A DNA stretch of 64,000 nucleotides from Faecalibacter sp. LW9 (GCF_034661295.1 NZ_CP141062.1:2356001-2420000); one strand, 5' to 3'. Shown: positions 28,041 through 37,724, counted from the stretch's first letter. Numbers and translations: made by a program. The notes: a model not told the origin generated them from the sequence alone.

Positions 28041-29017
28041 TTTATTTTTTGAAATGTGATGTGATAACCTCAACTTCTATAGAATGACTGATGAAAAAAT
28101 GTGCAGAAGCTGTTATCTTTTTCCATTTAAAAGTTGATTTATTGGATAATATTTTCAGTACTTATTTTCTAACATATCGTCTTGTTGGTTCTAATGACTT
28201 TGAAATACTGGGTAGTATTTGATTAAGATATTTCCTAACATTTCGTCTTTTGGTAAACTTTGAGTTCTTGGTACTACCTCTCACAACTCTTGGGGCAATA
28301 AACTCCAGAAAAAAATAAACTATACCAAAATCAAAAGTGAAAATGGTGCGGTGGCAAGTGTAGTGAATGCCTGAGAATGAATTATTGCTTACCTCTTTCA
28401 AAAGGAGCAGGCAAAATGCGAACTGCAAGTTTACAAAGATTGCGAAGTTTGCAAAGCAAGCAACAGTAATTTGTAGACTGTGTGTGAGCATCTGCCTGCG
28501 ACCACTAAAAACAAAGCAATAAGAATGGAAAGGCTGAACTACTCTTGTAGCACCATTTAGGCGATGTGGGTGCTATGTAATGAAATGGAATAGCATCCTA
28601 CAAAAGCCGACACCACTAAAAAATCATAGTTTAATTTTTTTTCTGACCATTGATAAGGGTGGCGGGGAGTTGTGGAAATAAAACGGCTTTTCTTAAAGGC
28701 AGAAACGTTCCATTTAGCACAAACGCCTATGGTACTGGCTATTTTACATAACGTTATTATAGGGGGCTTGTCCCCGTAGCCTTTAGGACTATAATGCCAC
28801 GTTATGTAACTTAGCTTACGCCAATTTTAGTACTGGCATAAGCGAACCCTTCGGCAGGCTCAGGACAAGCTTTGGTGGTGGTTGGAGTGTAGCGTTTTTT
28901 TGCTTGTGAAATGAGGAGGCTTGCTCTTTGCTTAGTAAGGAACGAAACTAAGCAATGTGCAATAAAGCCGACAAATGAACACTGCAAAAAATATGACAGT
29001 ATAAAATGGCGGCAGTA

Positions 29018-29065
29018 CCATAGATTAGAATGGAGAAACCTTCAATTTAGTCGTAACTTAAAAGC
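29018..29065. repeat. 48-bp direct repeat, left copy
   Basis: It matches 36772-36819 at about 44 of 48 positions and has the same orientation. It stands 63 bp before nhaA. Together the two copies bracket the ion-transport and arsenic cassette. Confidence 0.8.
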
Positions 29066-29127
29066 CGATTTCTTGGGATAAGAAGGTGTAATTTTATATC
29101 TTGCGAATTCATTCAACATTATTATGT

Positions 29128-30291
29128 ATGTCTAATTTGATTAATTTAAAGGTATTTAAAGAGTTTGTAAAATCGAGTAATTTTGGAGGATTCCTCCTTT
29201 TTTTATGTGTTATTATAGCCTTAGTAATAGCTAATTCTCCTTTTAGTGATACGCTTAAGAATTTGCTAACCTATGAATTTGGTATAGAAAATAATTGGAT
29301 TCATTTAAAATATAGCACAAGTATGTGGATTAATGATGGGTTAATGGCTATATTTTTCTTACTTGTAGGCTTGGAAATCAAACGTGAAATAGTAGAAGGA
29401 GAATTATCATCCCCTAAAAAAGCTGTTTTACCAATTTTGGCAGCAGTTGGTGGAGCTATTGTACCTGCGCTGATATATGTATTGTTTAATAAAGGTCTAG
29501 ATACCGCAAGTGGATGGGGAATTCCTATGGCAACAGATATTGCTTTTGCATTAGCTGTAATATCATTATTAGATAAGCGTATACCATTTAGTTTAAAGAT
29601 ATTTTTAGCTGCTTTAGCAATTGTAGATGATTTAATTGCGATTCTAGTCATTGCATTATTTTATTCTTCAGGTATAGATGTGCATTATTTATTATACGCG
29701 GGTGTAGGTTTGACTATTTTAGTTGTAATGAATAGACTTAATGTTAAAAATTCATATCTTTATCTTATTCCAGGTTTATTTATTTGGTATTTTGTACATC
29801 ATTCTGGAATACATGCTACTATAGCGGGTGTATTAGTAGCTATGACTTTACCGACAAATGATACTGATGAAGAATCACCGCTAGAACGATTAGAGCATGC
29901 TTTAGTAAAGCCTGTCAATTTCCTAATCATACCTATTTTTGCTTTTGCAAATACTAATATAACTATTGTAAATGAAATGCTAGAAGGATTAACTGCTCCA
30001 TTAGGATTGGGTATTGGAATGGGCTTAATACTTGGTAAACCACTAGGAATTGTATTGAGTACTTTTCTCTGCTACAAATTTGGAATAGGTCAGTTACCTG
30101 AAGGAAGTAATTTTAAACATATAATAGGTTTAGGTTTGTTAGCTGGTATTGGATTTACTATGTCTATATTTATTTCAAACTTATCTTTTACGGATACAGT
30201 TTTAATTGAAGAAGCAAAATTGTCAGTCTTGTTAGCATCAATAATTTCTGGAATATTAGGTTACATAATTTTGAGAAAAAGTAATAAATAA
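29128..30291 (+). CDS. nhaA: Na+/H+ antiporter NhaA
   Basis: 387 aa from the ATG at 29128 (MSNLINLKVFKEFVKSS); a TTG at 29101 would add nine unlikely residues. The length fits NhaA (388 aa in E. coli). Signature segments are present: GLEIKREIVEGEL, GIPMATDIAFALAV (the helix V Asp pair is in ATDIAF and AIVDDLIAI) and the late FTMSIFISNLSF. It exports Na+ for H+ and controls pH and salt. It is followed 8 bp later by trkH, so pH, Na+ and K+ handling are encoded together. Confidence 0.95.
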   Translation: MSNLINLKVFKEFVKSSNFGGFLLFLCVIIALVIANSPFSDTLKNLLTYEFGIENNWIHLKYSTSMWINDGLMAIFFLLVGLEIKREIVEGELSSPKKAVLPILAAVGGAIVPALIYVLFNKGLDTASGWGIPMATDIAFALAVISLLDKRIPFSLKIFLAALAIVDDLIAILVIALFYSSGIDVHYLLYAGVGLTILVVMNRLNVKNSYLYLIPGLFIWYFVHHSGIHATIAGVLVAMTLPTNDTDEESPLERLEHALVKPVNFLIIPIFAFANTNITIVNEMLEGLTAPLGLGIGMGLILGKPLGIVLSTFLCYKFGIGQLPEGSNFKHIIGLGLLAGIGFTMSIFISNLSFTDTVLIEEAKLSVLLASIISGILGYIILRKSNK

Positions 30292-30299
30292 AATTAACG

Positions 30300-32036
30300 A
30301 TGCTTACACGCTTTTTTTGTTCTAGAATTTTTAATCTGCTAACTAAATGGAGTTTTATTGTTGCAATTGTAACCATCATTGCTATGTTAGGATTTGGTTT
30401 TCCTAAACATTATAATCCATATGTTAATTTATTTTTTGCTACTATTTTATTTTTGGGAATTATTAAAACAGTTGTTAAATTCTTTTATATCAAAGATAAA
30501 ATGATAGCAAGAGTTTTAATTTTCGATCTATTAAGTGTCTTATTTATTACGTATTGTATATATATACAATTTACCGAATACTCTATACATTTTGTTAGTA
30601 AGTATATCTTATTTGCAATAATCTTAAAACTATTACGCGAATTTGCTACACCAAATTTTACATTTAAAAGAAGTTACATAACACCACCCCAACTTTTTAT
30701 AATAAGTTTTATTGGATTAATAATATTAGGAGCTTGTTTGTTATTATTGCCTAAAGCAACTAAAACCTCAATAACTTTTTTGGATGCATTATTTACCTCA
30801 ACTAGTGCTGTATGTGTTACAGGTTTAAGTGTTATGGATGTTTCTCAGGTTTTTACTACTTTTGGTCAATTTATTTTATTACTACTCATTCAATTAGGTG
30901 GTTTAGGGATTTTAACATTTGCAGCTTATATCGCATATTTTTTTAAGGGAAATAGTTCTTTTGAATATCAAATTACTTTAGGAAATATTTCAAATAATGA
31001 TGCCTTTAGCGAGGTGTTTTCTTTTATTAAACGTATAATTTATCTAACATTCAGTATAGAATTGATAGGTGCGGTTTGTATATATTTATCTTTAGATCAA
31101 TTAGAGATTAGCTTTTTAGACAAGGTTTTTCATTCTTTATTTCATTCTATATCGGCGTTTTGTAATGCTGGTTTTTCTACTTTACCAAATGGATTGATGC
31201 ATGAAGTAACTATTTATAATTATCCATTGCAAATAGTTGTAATATTACTTATATTTTTAGGAGGAATAGGGTTTCCTATTTTAGTAAATATACTTCGCTA
31301 TTTTTCTTATTTTATTACCAAAACTATAGCAAGTATATTTCATAATCGTAAAGAACAAAAAAGTTGGGTATTTTCATTAAGTTCAAAAGTAAATTTAATG
31401 ACTTCATTGATTATTCTTTTCATTTCTACGATTATTATATATTTTGAAGAATTTTATTATACGCTTAATAATCATACAGGAATAGGCAAATTTGTATCTG
31501 CTACATTCATTAGTATGACCACACGAACTGCTGGGTTTAATACGATAGATTTTTCGCAATTGCAATTCTCTACAATTATCATGATATTACTCTTGATGTG
31601 GATTGGTGCCTCACCTACCTCTACAGGTGGTGGGATAAAAACAAGTACCTTTGCCATTGCTATTTTAAATTTTATTAATATCGCAAGGGGGAAACAAAAC
31701 ATTGAAATATATAACCGAAAAATCAGTGATTCTATAGTGCAAAAGGCATTTGCAACAATAACATTGTCTTTTCTAGTTATAGGAATTGGAGTATTTTTAA
31801 TTTCAAAGTTTGATTATCAATTACCATTAATAGACATAGCATTCGAAGTATTTTCTGCCTATTCAACAGTTGGATTATCATTAAATACTACTCCATTATT
31901 GAGCGATCCTAGTAAGATAGTATTAATTATAATTATGTTTATAGGACGAGTTTCTATGATCACCATTTTAACAGCATTTTTTAAGAAAACCATATCTTCT
32001 CGTTATTCATATCCTACGGGGGATATTTTAATATAA
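30300..32036 (+). CDS. trkH: TrkH/KtrB-family K+ uptake channel subunit
   Basis: 578 aa, more than ten membrane segments. Repeated pore-loop signatures typical of TrkH/KtrB are visible: TSTSAVCVTGLSV, HSISAFCNAGFSTL, TRTAGFNT and YSTVGLSL. An extra N-terminal region of about 130 residues with four hydrophobic segments precedes the core. It takes up K+ (or Na+) and is gated by TrkA, encoded 5 bp downstream. Confidence 0.93.
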   Translation: MLTRFFCSRIFNLLTKWSFIVAIVTIIAMLGFGFPKHYNPYVNLFFATILFLGIIKTVVKFFYIKDKMIARVLIFDLLSVLFITYCIYIQFTEYSIHFVSKYILFAIILKLLREFATPNFTFKRSYITPPQLFIISFIGLIILGACLLLLPKATKTSITFLDALFTSTSAVCVTGLSVMDVSQVFTTFGQFILLLLIQLGGLGILTFAAYIAYFFKGNSSFEYQITLGNISNNDAFSEVFSFIKRIIYLTFSIELIGAVCIYLSLDQLEISFLDKVFHSLFHSISAFCNAGFSTLPNGLMHEVTIYNYPLQIVVILLIFLGGIGFPILVNILRYFSYFITKTIASIFHNRKEQKSWVFSLSSKVNLMTSLIILFISTIIIYFEEFYYTLNNHTGIGKFVSATFISMTTRTAGFNTIDFSQLQFSTIIMILLLMWIGASPTSTGGGIKTSTFAIAILNFINIARGKQNIEIYNRKISDSIVQKAFATITLSFLVIGIGVFLISKFDYQLPLIDIAFEVFSAYSTVGLSLNTTPLLSDPSKIVLIIIMFIGRVSMITILTAFFKKTISSRYSYPTGDILI

Positions 32037-32041
32037 AATAC

Positions 32042-32731
32042 ATGAAATTAATTATCATTGGATTAGGGAATTTCGGAGCATCATTAGGTACTAAAATGAC
32101 AGCTTTGGGGCATGAGGTGATTGGAGTTGATACCAATATGGAACGTGTAGAATCGTATAAAGATAAATTGTCACATACTATTTGTTTGGATGCAACCGAT
32201 GAAGTTGCACTTAATAAATTACCTTTGAATAACACTGATATGGTGTTAATTACTATAGGTGAAAATGAAGGTTCTAATATTATGGCGACAGCTAATTTTA
32301 AAAATAGAAAAGTTAATCGTTTAATAAGTCGATCAATAAATAATGTCCACGAAAATGTATTACATGCCATAGGTGTAGATCAAATTATAAGACCTGAAGA
32401 GGAATCTGCCGAACGTTGGACTAAAAAACTAAATACAAAAGGAATTATAGATTCTTTTGAACTTAATAAGGAATATAGTATCATAGAAGTTATAGTACCC
32501 AAAGAACTTGTAGGATTAAGTTTTGATGAGATTCAATTTAAAAAGAAATACAATATATTGGTAATGACTGTTATTAAAAATAAACAAGAAACAAGTTTTT
32601 TAGGTCAATTTAAAATAGTACCACAGGTACAAGGATTTCCATCGTCAACAACAGTACTTGAACGTGATGATGTTTTAGTAATTTATGGATCAAATAATGA
32701 TATTTATAAATTTATGCGAAAATATTACTAA
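32042..32731 (+). CDS. trkA: TrkA/KtrA regulatory subunit of the K+ channel
   Basis: 229 aa. An N-terminal Rossmann RCK domain with GLGNFG (7-12) and a nucleotide-binding Asp (VDTN) is followed by a C-terminal RCK_C domain. It binds NAD(H) or ATP/ADP and opens or closes the TrkH partner. The pair is one operon with nhaA. Confidence 0.93.
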   Translation: MKLIIIGLGNFGASLGTKMTALGHEVIGVDTNMERVESYKDKLSHTICLDATDEVALNKLPLNNTDMVLITIGENEGSNIMATANFKNRKVNRLISRSINNVHENVLHAIGVDQIIRPEEESAERWTKKLNTKGIIDSFELNKEYSIIEVIVPKELVGLSFDEIQFKKKYNILVMTVIKNKQETSFLGQFKIVPQVQGFPSSTTVLERDDVLVIYGSNNDIYKFMRKYY

Positions 32732-32778
32732 TCAGAAAATAGAATTGATAAATAATTTTAATACTTATGTGAAACACA

Positions 32779-34056
32779 ATGAACAAGATCTATCAATTAT
32801 TTAATCTACAAAGTGGAGAAGAAGATAAGAATAAAGTTAAAGAAGACGTACAAAGCAATATATCATTTAAAGGAGCTAATCTATGGATTTTAGCTTGTGC
32901 GATATTAATTGCATCTATAGGATTAAATGTAAATTCCACAGCAGTCATTATAGGAGCTATGTTAATATCACCATTAATGGTACTAATAGTCGGTTCTGGG
33001 TTTGCCTTAGCAACTTATGATTTTACTTTATTAAAACGTTCGTCCAAAAATTTATTTATAGCTACCTTAGCTGGCTTAATTGTATCTGGTTTGTATTTTT
33101 ATTTGAGTCCTTTTAAAGAAGTCGAATCTGAATTGTTGGCTAGAACATCACCCACTATATATGATGTGCTTATCGCATTTTTTGGTGGAATCGTTGGTGC
33201 AGTATCCATAACAAGAATTGAAAAAGGCAATCCCATACCTGGAGTAGCAATTGCTACTGCTTTGATGCCACCATTATGTACAGCAGGTTTTGGATTGGCT
33301 ACACTAAATTTTAAATTTTTAGTTGGAGCTTTATATTTGTATAGTATCAATTGTTTTTTCATTGCGTTGTCTACGTTTATTGTTTTAAAATATTTAAAAT
33401 ATAAACCAGTACAAACTCAAAATCCTTCATTGGATAAAAAAGTTAGAATAAGCATTTCAGTAGTCATGAGCTTACTGATTATACCAAGTTTTTACTTAGC
33501 GTATAACTTGCTTCAAGAAAAGAAATTTACGCAGAATGTAGAAACGTTTATTCAAAATGAATTTTTAAATAATGGGCATACCGTAATTTATAAAAATGTC
33601 AATTTCAGAAGTAAGCCTAAAAAAATAGAACTTGCTTTCTTGTCTCAACAATTAGATAGCTTAGAAATAGCACGATATAATACCAAATTGGAAGATTATG
33701 GTATTAATAATACAACGTTTACTGTTCGACAAAATAACGCAGATTTAAAACAAGAAATTTTAAGTGAACTCAATAAAAACCAAAGTGATATAACAGAAAA
33801 GGATTTGAAAATACAGCAACTTAACGAATTGCTAAAAGCTAAAACATTTGGAGATAGCATACTGGAGAAAGAAATAAAAATTTTATTTCCAGATATTAGT
33901 CAAATTTACTTTGGTACACTCAATCAATATTCAGATAGTATATCAAATAATAAAATAATTCTTTACCAATCAGAAAAGTTAATTGATGAAAATAAATTGC
34001 AACAATGGATAGAAACAAAGTATGCAACTAAAAATATAATCATTCAGAAAATGTAA
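32779..34056 (+). CDS. DUF389-family membrane protein
   Basis: 425 aa. The hydrophobic domain (about 30-250) carries the DUF389 core: NVNSTAVIIGAMLISPLM, GFALATYDFTLLKRS and IATALMPPLCTAGFGLA. The C-terminal 170 residues are a soluble, Lys/Glu-rich periplasmic or cytoplasmic region. The function of DUF389 is not known. Its place at the end of a pH/K+ operon suggests a transport or stress role. It is followed by the convergent arsenic operon. Confidence 0.85.
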   Translation: MNKIYQLFNLQSGEEDKNKVKEDVQSNISFKGANLWILACAILIASIGLNVNSTAVIIGAMLISPLMVLIVGSGFALATYDFTLLKRSSKNLFIATLAGLIVSGLYFYLSPFKEVESELLARTSPTIYDVLIAFFGGIVGAVSITRIEKGNPIPGVAIATALMPPLCTAGFGLATLNFKFLVGALYLYSINCFFIALSTFIVLKYLKYKPVQTQNPSLDKKVRISISVVMSLLIIPSFYLAYNLLQEKKFTQNVETFIQNEFLNNGHTVIYKNVNFRSKPKKIELAFLSQQLDSLEIARYNTKLEDYGINNTTFTVRQNNADLKQEILSELNKNQSDITEKDLKIQQLNELLKAKTFGDSILEKEIKILFPDISQIYFGTLNQYSDSISNNKIILYQSEKLIDENKLQQWIETKYATKNIIIQKM

Positions 34057-34062
34057 TACTAT

Positions 34063-34677
34063 TTATTTAATTATTTGAGAAAAGACATACATCATTTCGG
34101 TTGCTATTTCGATACTTCGTTGTTGGTAAACTTCTGTTTGATTGGTAGTACCATCCGATATTTTAGGATCTTCGTAAGTTATTGGGATTCGCTTTTCTGC
34201 ACCTGCAATGAAAGGACAACCATCATCTGCTTGGGAGCAAGTAAGAATAGCTACAAAGTTTGAAATTGGATTGTATGCATCATCATACTTCTTAGAAAAT
34301 CCTATAATTGGTAAACAATTTTCATCAAATTTTATGGCATAAATAGGATTATTACTATCTGCAATTTTAAAGATTTGAAAGCCTTGATTGCTTAGTGTTT
34401 CAGCTACTTTTGGAAACAATGCTGTTTCTTGTGTACCACCTGAATAACAATTGATATTTGGGATATTATAATAAGCAGCAGCAAATTGTGCCCATATCTG
34501 TGCTAAATGACTTCGACGTGAATTGTGCGAGCAAATGAAATTGAGATTTATTGTCTGCTTATCATTGACTTTCTCTTGAATGTAAAAAACTAAAGGTTGT
34601 AAAACTACTTTTCTGTCTTCACAAATTTCTTGATTCAGAACATCATTCTGAATAGTGTTAAATAATTGTTTTTGCAT
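34063..34677 (-). CDS. arsC: Arsenate reductase-like low-MW phosphatase (ArsC, thioredoxin type)
   Basis: 204 aa. The LMW-PTPase loop is CSHNSRRS (C49, R55). A second pair C147 and C154 (LTCSQADDGCPF) has the same 7-residue spacing as the redox cysteines of S. aureus ArsC. The enzyme should reduce arsenate to arsenite with thioredoxin. It is the last gene of the minus-strand arsR-DUF6428-chrA-arsC operon and overlaps nothing. No ArsB or Acr3 efflux gene is in the operon, so arsenite export would rely on other genes. Confidence 0.85.
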   Translation of the reverse strand: MQKQLFNTIQNDVLNQEICEDRKVVLQPLVFYIQEKVNDKQTINLNFICSHNSRRSHLAQIWAQFAAAYYNIPNINCYSGGTQETALFPKVAETLSNQGFQIFKIADSNNPIYAIKFDENCLPIIGFSKKYDDAYNPISNFVAILTCSQADDGCPFIAGAEKRIPITYEDPKISDGTTNQTEVYQQRSIEIATEMMYVFSQIIK

Positions 34678-34681
34678 TAGT

Positions 34682-35806
34682 TTAAAATTGAATAATTAAG
34701 TAGCCTAGTATGGAACCCAATAATACAATGAAAGCACTATTGATTTTTTTGAATTGAAAAACTATTACAGCACTAATCAACGCAATAACAATAGTTCTCC
34801 AATCGGTAATAGTTTCTTTCCCCATAACTATACATACTGATAGGATAATTGCTACAGACGCTACATTGACCCCATTTAAAAAAGTACTAAATGAATCATT
34901 GTTTCTTATAAACTTCATTAAAGGATGTATCAATGCAACCAAAATAAATGAGGGTAGAAAAATGGCTAAAGTAGATACAATAGCACCCGAAAGTCCGTTG
35001 ATTTGATATCCAATAAAAGTTACAGATGAAAAAACAGGTCCTGGAGTAAATTGTCCAACCGCAATTGCGTCCATCAGTTGTATTCGCGTGAGTAATCCTT
35101 TATCTACCAACTCGGTATCTAAGAAAGCAAACAAAACGTAGCCACTTCCGTATAAAATTGATCCTATTTTTAAAAATGTCCAAAATAAGGATTGGTTTAT
35201 CGTCGACAGAAACGATCCATTAAATAAAGGAAATAAAGCTAAAGGAACAAAGCTTTTCATGGAGTGAAGTTGGCGAAATTTTTTTTCTAAAAGCATAAAA
35301 AAGCCAGCTCCAACTAATAAAAAAATTTCATTGATACCTAAAAGTGATAAGAATAATACAGCAATTGCTAAAACACCTAGGTAAACATTCTTTATCGCTT
35401 TTAAAAACAATGGATAAACGGCACCAATTATAATTGCAATAATGGCAGGTTTTATTCCATATAAAAAAGGTGAAACCTCTGGGATTTGTCCGTACTTCTG
35501 ATAGAAATAGGCGAAAATTCCGGTAATCAAAACTGCTGGAAATATGAAACATAGACCGGCAACTAATAGACCTTTCCATCCACCTTTATCATAACCGATA
35601 TGAATTGCCATTTCAGTGCTATTAGGCCCAGGAATGAGGTTGGTAGCACCTAATAAATCTAAAAAATGCTGATCACTCATCCATTGCCGTTTCACGACCA
35701 CTTCTCTTTGCATCATAGCAATATGAGCTGCAGGGCCACCAAATCCAATTACACCGAGTTTAAAAAATAATTTCGCAATTTCCTTAATTTGTATCTTTTG
35801 ATCCAT
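34682..35806 (-). CDS. chrA: ChrA-family chromate transporter
   Basis: About 374 aa from MDQKIQIKEIA (35806); a longer frame starts at 35824. Two homologous halves of the long-chain ChrA family are present: the first has FGGPAAHIAMMQREVV and GATNLIPGPNSTEMA, the second FGSGYVLFAFL-type, then VGQFTPGPVFSSVTFIGYQ. About ten to twelve membrane segments. Members export chromate by antiport. Here it replaces the arsenite exporter usually found in ars operons, so its real substrate in this setting is uncertain. Confidence 0.9.
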   Translation of the reverse strand: MDQKIQIKEIAKLFFKLGVIGFGGPAAHIAMMQREVVVKRQWMSDQHFLDLLGATNLIPGPNSTEMAIHIGYDKGGWKGLLVAGLCFIFPAVLITGIFAYFYQKYGQIPEVSPFLYGIKPAIIAIIIGAVYPLFLKAIKNVYLGVLAIAVLFLSLLGINEIFLLVGAGFFMLLEKKFRQLHSMKSFVPLALFPLFNGSFLSTINQSLFWTFLKIGSILYGSGYVLFAFLDTELVDKGLLTRIQLMDAIAVGQFTPGPVFSSVTFIGYQINGLSGAIVSTLAIFLPSFILVALIHPLMKFIRNNDSFSTFLNGVNVASVAIILSVCIVMGKETITDWRTIVIALISAVIVFQFKKINSAFIVLLGSILGYLIIQF

Positions 35807-35834
35807 ATTGATTTTTATAGACAAAAATATAATA

Positions 35835-36302
35835 TTAGCAACATACAGAATTAGGTGTGCAACAAGAAGATTTTTCTTCTTTTACTCTAAATTTATTTTC
35901 AGTTGCAACGGGAATACCGCAAGCATCTTCGGCTAAACAAGCTGTTTTTTTATTTTTTAAAATGAAATGTTTTCCATTAAACTCTAAATCATATTTTCCA
36001 ATTGTAGTCGATTGATATTCTACTTCGATTTCGGCATCTTCAATACCTAATTTGTTTTCGGAAAGTTTAATGATGTTTAAAAGTTTAGCAGGTTTTAAAC
36101 GATGTTCAAAATCATCGGCATCCCATAACTGAAAATTTACGGTTTTTTCTGTACGAATTACTCCGCCACAATCAATGAAGTTTTTTGTAACCATTCCGAC
36201 TTCGGTAACGTGAAAATGTTCTGGAACGAAAGTACCATCCTCTAATTGAAATTCAACATTTTCTAATGTTGGTAAGATTTCTTTAATTCTTGAAAGTTTC
36301 AT
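35835..36302 (-). CDS. DUF6428-family arsenic-operon protein
   Basis: 155 aa, soluble. It begins MKLSRIKEILPTLENVEFQLEDGTFVPEHFHVTEVG and ends with Cys-rich SSCCTPNSVCC. DUF6428 proteins occur between arsR and transporter genes in Bacteroidota. The Cys pairs may bind arsenite or metals; that is an inference. It lies 59 bp after arsR, with an ArsR-type palindrome in the gap. Confidence 0.75.
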   Translation of the reverse strand: MKLSRIKEILPTLENVEFQLEDGTFVPEHFHVTEVGMVTKNFIDCGGVIRTEKTVNFQLWDADDFEHRLKPAKLLNIIKLSENKLGIEDAEIEVEYQSTTIGKYDLEFNGKHFILKNKKTACLAEDACGIPVATENKFRVKEEKSSCCTPNSVCC

Positions 36303-36324
36303 ATTCTTATATTATTATTTATTA

Positions 36325-36340
36325 ATCGTAATATTACGAT
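36325..36340. promoter_or_regulatory. ArsR-type palindromic operator (second site)
   Basis: Perfect 16-bp palindrome ATCGTAATATTACGAT between arsR and the DUF6428 gene. A related site with one matching half (AATATTACGAT) is at 36704-36722, just upstream of arsR. Two sites suggest ArsR controls both its own gene and the genes after it. Confidence 0.7.
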
Positions 36341-36361
36341 GTTTTATTTCAAAAAAACGCC

Positions 36362-36691
36362 TTAACAGCATTTCTCTATTTTGACATTTTGATTGAAAAA
36401 GTTAGAAAACTCATTTTGAATTGCTGACCAAACCTTTTCATCAATACAATAACAAACCGATTTTCCTTCGATAGCACCTTGAATAATTCCGATACTTTTC
36501 AATTCTTTTAAATGTTGAGAAATAGTAGCTTGTGCTAAACCTAATTCATCCACCAAATCCGTACAGATACACGCATTCTGTTTGATGATATGCTGAATAA
36601 TAGCCACACGAGCAGGATGTCCTAATACTTTGAATAAAGTAGCTAGTCTATTTTGTTCGTCTGTAAATATTTCCGATTTAGTTGTCCCCAT
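36362..36691 (-). CDS. arsR: ArsR-family metalloregulator
   Basis: 109 aa. Winged-helix domain with ACICTDLVDELGLAQATISQHLKELKSIGI, where C41 and C43 are the sensing cysteines of the alpha-3 type, and a further C-terminal CC (108-109). It represses its operon and lets go on arsenite binding. Operator-like palindromes lie upstream (36704-36722) and downstream (36325-36340). It is the first gene of the arsenic operon. Confidence 0.92.
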   Translation of the reverse strand: MGTTKSEIFTDEQNRLATLFKVLGHPARVAIIQHIIKQNACICTDLVDELGLAQATISQHLKELKSIGIIQGAIEGKSVCYCIDEKVWSAIQNEFSNFFNQNVKIEKCC

Positions 36692-36703
36692 TAATGATTT
36701 ATT

Positions 36704-36722
36704 ATCATTGCAATATTACGAT
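36704..36722. promoter_or_regulatory. ArsR operator upstream of arsR
   Basis: The motif ATCATTGCAATATTACGAT has the right half AATATTACGAT of the perfect palindrome at 36325. It lies 13 bp upstream of the arsR start, where a repressor would block transcription. Confidence 0.55.
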
Positions 36723-36771
36723 ATAAAAATTAAAGAAGCAATAGTATATAATTAAGAATTACTACTTATAT

Positions 36772-36819
36772 CCATAGATTAGAATGGACAAACCTTCAAT
36801 TTATCCGAAACTTAAAAGC
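36772..36819. repeat. 48-bp direct repeat, right copy
   Basis: About 44 of 48 positions match the copy at 29018-29065, in the same orientation. It lies 80 bp beyond the arsR start, so the pair encloses exactly eight genes. Confidence 0.8.
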
Positions 36820-36860
36820 TGTTTTATTTTATAAAAAAAAGGAGCTAAATGCCCCTTGTT

Positions 36861-37724
36861 TTATTCTATAAAAGTTGATGCTTTTTTTGATAATATCAAT
36901 TCAGCAATGCTAGTTGATTCTTCTGAAGTTTTTACTTTGATAATATCATCTTCTTTTCTAATTGAATTCCATAAACGATACTCATCAGTATTAACCTTTG
37001 GTTCATCCGCAATTAAAAAGAACTGATTAACATCTAATCCTTTTTGATATTTCTTAGATAAATGAGCAATAATACTAATATACGTGTTTAAGTTTTTATG
37101 AATGGTATCTTTAGATTGATTAAAAGAAATTGATTTTGCTCCAATTAAAACACCATTTTTTCCAACACAATCTAATTCGAATGTATTAATTAATGTAGGA
37201 ATAATATCATTATCTAATTTGATATTGGTATGAACTTTTTCTTCAACTCTATCTATTAAATTTGTTTTAATTCTTTTATGAAAATTCTCTTCAATTATTT
37301 TTTTCTCAGAATTCAAATCTTCAGTAAAAATTGATTTATCAACGAACATACTGAAAATTTTAGAAAATTCATTTTCCGTATTTTTTAATGCTATAAATTT
37401 AGGAGTTGTAAATTCAATAATTCCGTTTGAATATCTAGAAACATAATCAAAATATAAATCGTTGAATTTATAATCAACATTTAATAGACCATTTTTATAC
37501 GAATCAAAATCTTTATTTGAACTCTCTAAGTTTTGTTTTATTTCCTTAATAATTAAATCAAAAAATTTACTCTCAATATCAACTAAAGATTTAGCTGTTG
37601 AAATTTTTTGCTTTGAAAACTGAACTTTGAATTTGAATTCATTGAATACAACAACACCAATAGTCAAGCTATCGCCTGATAATTGATTTGTTCTAACCTT
37701 GATTAATGTATAAAATGATTTCAT
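36861..37724 (-). CDS. DUF3037-family protein, partner of HipA-like kinase
   Basis: 287 aa. The opening SFYTLIKVRTNQLSGDSLTIGVVVF matches the beta-strand core of DUF3037. The remainder is helical and lysine-rich. Its start overlaps the end of the kinase gene by 4 bp. DUF3037 and a HipA-like kinase often form a two-gene unit in bacteria, with unknown purpose, though toxin-antitoxin roles have been proposed for HipA relatives. No metal or catalytic motif is visible. Confidence 0.75.
   Translation of the reverse strand: MKSFYTLIKVRTNQLSGDSLTIGVVVFNEFKFKVQFSKQKISTAKSLVDIESKFFDLIIKEIKQNLESSNKDFDSYKNGLLNVDYKFNDLYFDYVSRYSNGIIEFTTPKFIALKNTENEFSKIFSMFVDKSIFTEDLNSEKKIIEENFHKRIKTNLIDRVEEKVHTNIKLDNDIIPTLINTFELDCVGKNGVLIGAKSISFNQSKDTIHKNLNTYISIIAHLSKKYQKGLDVNQFFLIADEPKVNTDEYRLWNSIRKEDDIIKVKTSEESTSIAELILSKKASTFIE

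Larger units (their letters stand above)
27796..29100. other. 1.3-kb structured non-coding region
   Basis: No convincing gene is visible. A 109-aa minus-strand frame at 28162-28491 has no family features. Base composition is more G/C-rich than the neighbouring genes. It holds the long hairpin at 27880-28040, paired blocks at about 28543-28605 (TTGTAG/CTACAA, CCATTT/AAATGG), a hairpin at 28744-28809 and the direct-repeat copy at 29018-29065. It could hold an origin of transfer, a small RNA or decayed mobile DNA. Confidence 0.5.

Noticed and set aside
28162-28491. 109-aa open frame on the minus strand in the structured region
   Set aside because: No family likeness, low-complexity hydrophobic start, and it lies among paired non-coding blocks; taken as chance.
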